From contig CANMQP010000014.1 of NCBI GenBank assembly GCA_947500035.1, forward strand, positions 1-64,000: a stretch of 64,000 nucleotides of DNA, read 5' to 3'. The notes below the pieces were generated by a model. The model searched no databases. It was given only the letters and a program-made list of their open reading frames with translations, and was not told the DNA's origin. Below, piece by piece: positions 63,476-64,000 of the stretch (positions are counted from its first letter, which is position 1; every line of letters begins with the position of its first letter). A program made the translations under genes and the position numbers. Origin of the DNA: an uncultured Kiloniellaceae bacterium (GTDB taxonomy: Bacteria > Pseudomonadota > Alphaproteobacteria > Kiloniellales > Kiloniellaceae).

Positions 63476-64000
63476 ATGACAACAACAGATCCAGCCAGCC
63501 GCGGCACAATGATGGCGGTCGTGACAACCGGGAACGGCGGCTATGACAAGCTCGACTACCGCGCGGTCCCGATCCCGGTTCCGGAACCTCACGAGGTCCT
63601 GCTCAGAGTGCTTGCAGCGGGCGTCAACAACACCGAAATCAACACGCGGCTCGGGTGGTACTCCTCAAGCGTGACCGAGAGTACGGATTCGACGGCCGAT
63701 CGCCAGTCCGGCGCGGCGGAGCAAAAGAGCGACGGGGGCTGGAACGGGGCGACACCCTTTCCACTCATTCAGGGCACGGATTGCTGCGGCCGCGTGCTGT
63801 CGGCAGGCGCCAACGCCGATGGCAACCTGGTGGGCAAGCGGGTCCTGGTCCGGGCCTGCATGCGCCCCAAGGGCGATGACAGCTACGAGAACGTCTGGAT
63901 GGCCTCCGACTTTGACGGTGCCTTTGCAGAGTATGTGAAAGTCCCGGCCAGCGAGGTCTTTCCCGTCGACTGCGACTGGTCGGACGAGGAATTGGCCACG
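63476..64000 (+). CDS. Zinc-type alcohol dehydrogenase / quinone oxidoreductase-like protein (partial, cut by right edge)
   Basis: The frame opens at ATG 63476 and stays open to the end of the window (175 codons). It reads like the N-terminal catalytic domain of medium-chain dehydrogenases: VPIPVPEPHEVLLRVLAAGVNNTEINTRLGWYS, then PFPLIQGTDCCGRVLSAG and GKRVLVRACMRP, with FAEYVKVPASEVFPVD. An insertion between TRLGWYS and PFPLIQG (about 30 residues, rich in Ser/Asp/Glu) is atypical for the family. The cofactor domain lies outside the window, so substrate class cannot be decided. Confidence 0.85.
   Translation, partial: MTTTDPASRGTMMAVVTTGNGGYDKLDYRAVPIPVPEPHEVLLRVLAAGVNNTEINTRLGWYSSSVTESTDSTADRQSGAAEQKSDGGWNGATPFPLIQGTDCCGRVLSAGANADGNLVGKRVLVRACMRPKGDDSYENVWMASDFDGAFAEYVKVPASEVFPVDCDWSDEELAT

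Overview
The window is a GC-rich bacterial chromosome segment. The extreme left edge is the 5' end of a 16S rRNA gene on the minus strand with an alphaproteobacterial-type sequence. DUF1489, the liu-type leucine cluster, an FnrL/FixK-type box, several LysR pairs and PEP-CTERM proteins also fit an aerobic, heterotrophic alphaproteobacterium, probably Rhodospirillales-like. That last placement is inference. No phage, insertion sequence, CRISPR array or tRNA was recognised.

Layout. 1-540: start of an rrn operon (16S end, boxA leader, promoter). 540-14000: a minus-strand block for leucine/isovalerate catabolism. It has two transcription units, each preceded by an identical 22-bp palindrome, the candidate LiuR operator. 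One carries liuR, a thioesterase, isovaleryl-CoA dehydrogenase and probably other dehydrogenase genes; the other carries liuB, liuC, a potassium-channel-like gene, liuD and liuE. 14000-24800: ppk2 with a well-placed FNR-type site, an argO/argP pair, a nonsense-interrupted conserved gene, a CBS-histidine kinase followed by a membrane adenylate/guanylate cyclase, an aldo/keto reductase/LysR pair, and arsR-acr3. 24800-37600: housekeeping genes (mgtE, maeB, lipB, pabB/pabC fusion) mixed with regulators and oxidoreductases, plus a divergent transcarbamylase homologue.

37600-46900: an accessory region. It holds a deleted glutathione S-transferase remnant, three PEP-CTERM surface/secreted proteins, an ABM-transporter-isochorismatase operon, a CGNR regulator facing an exported alpha/beta hydrolase, an AAC(3)-I-like acetyltransferase and a LysR/SDR/tautomerase unit. 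Two PEP-CTERM genes share a tandem GGACAAA-N14-GGACAAA element about 200 bp upstream in the same orientation. The CGNR/hydrolase intergenic region holds two copies of TCTAACC-N19-GGTTATA. These two shared motif sets are the most novel signals I found. 46900-51700: a ROK regulator and a xylose-type ABC transporter (xylF, xylH, half-size xylG). 51700-64000: uncharacterised membrane proteins, a small stress-type group (Rho_N-like protein, DUF2945, topoisomerase IB, a 41-residue membrane protein), two HD phosphohydrolases, a PRC-barrel protein, a LysE exporter, an ABC-F ATPase, an orphan betaine-type binding protein, and an alcohol dehydrogenase cut by the right edge.

All assignments come from reading translations and motifs by eye; no database search was run.
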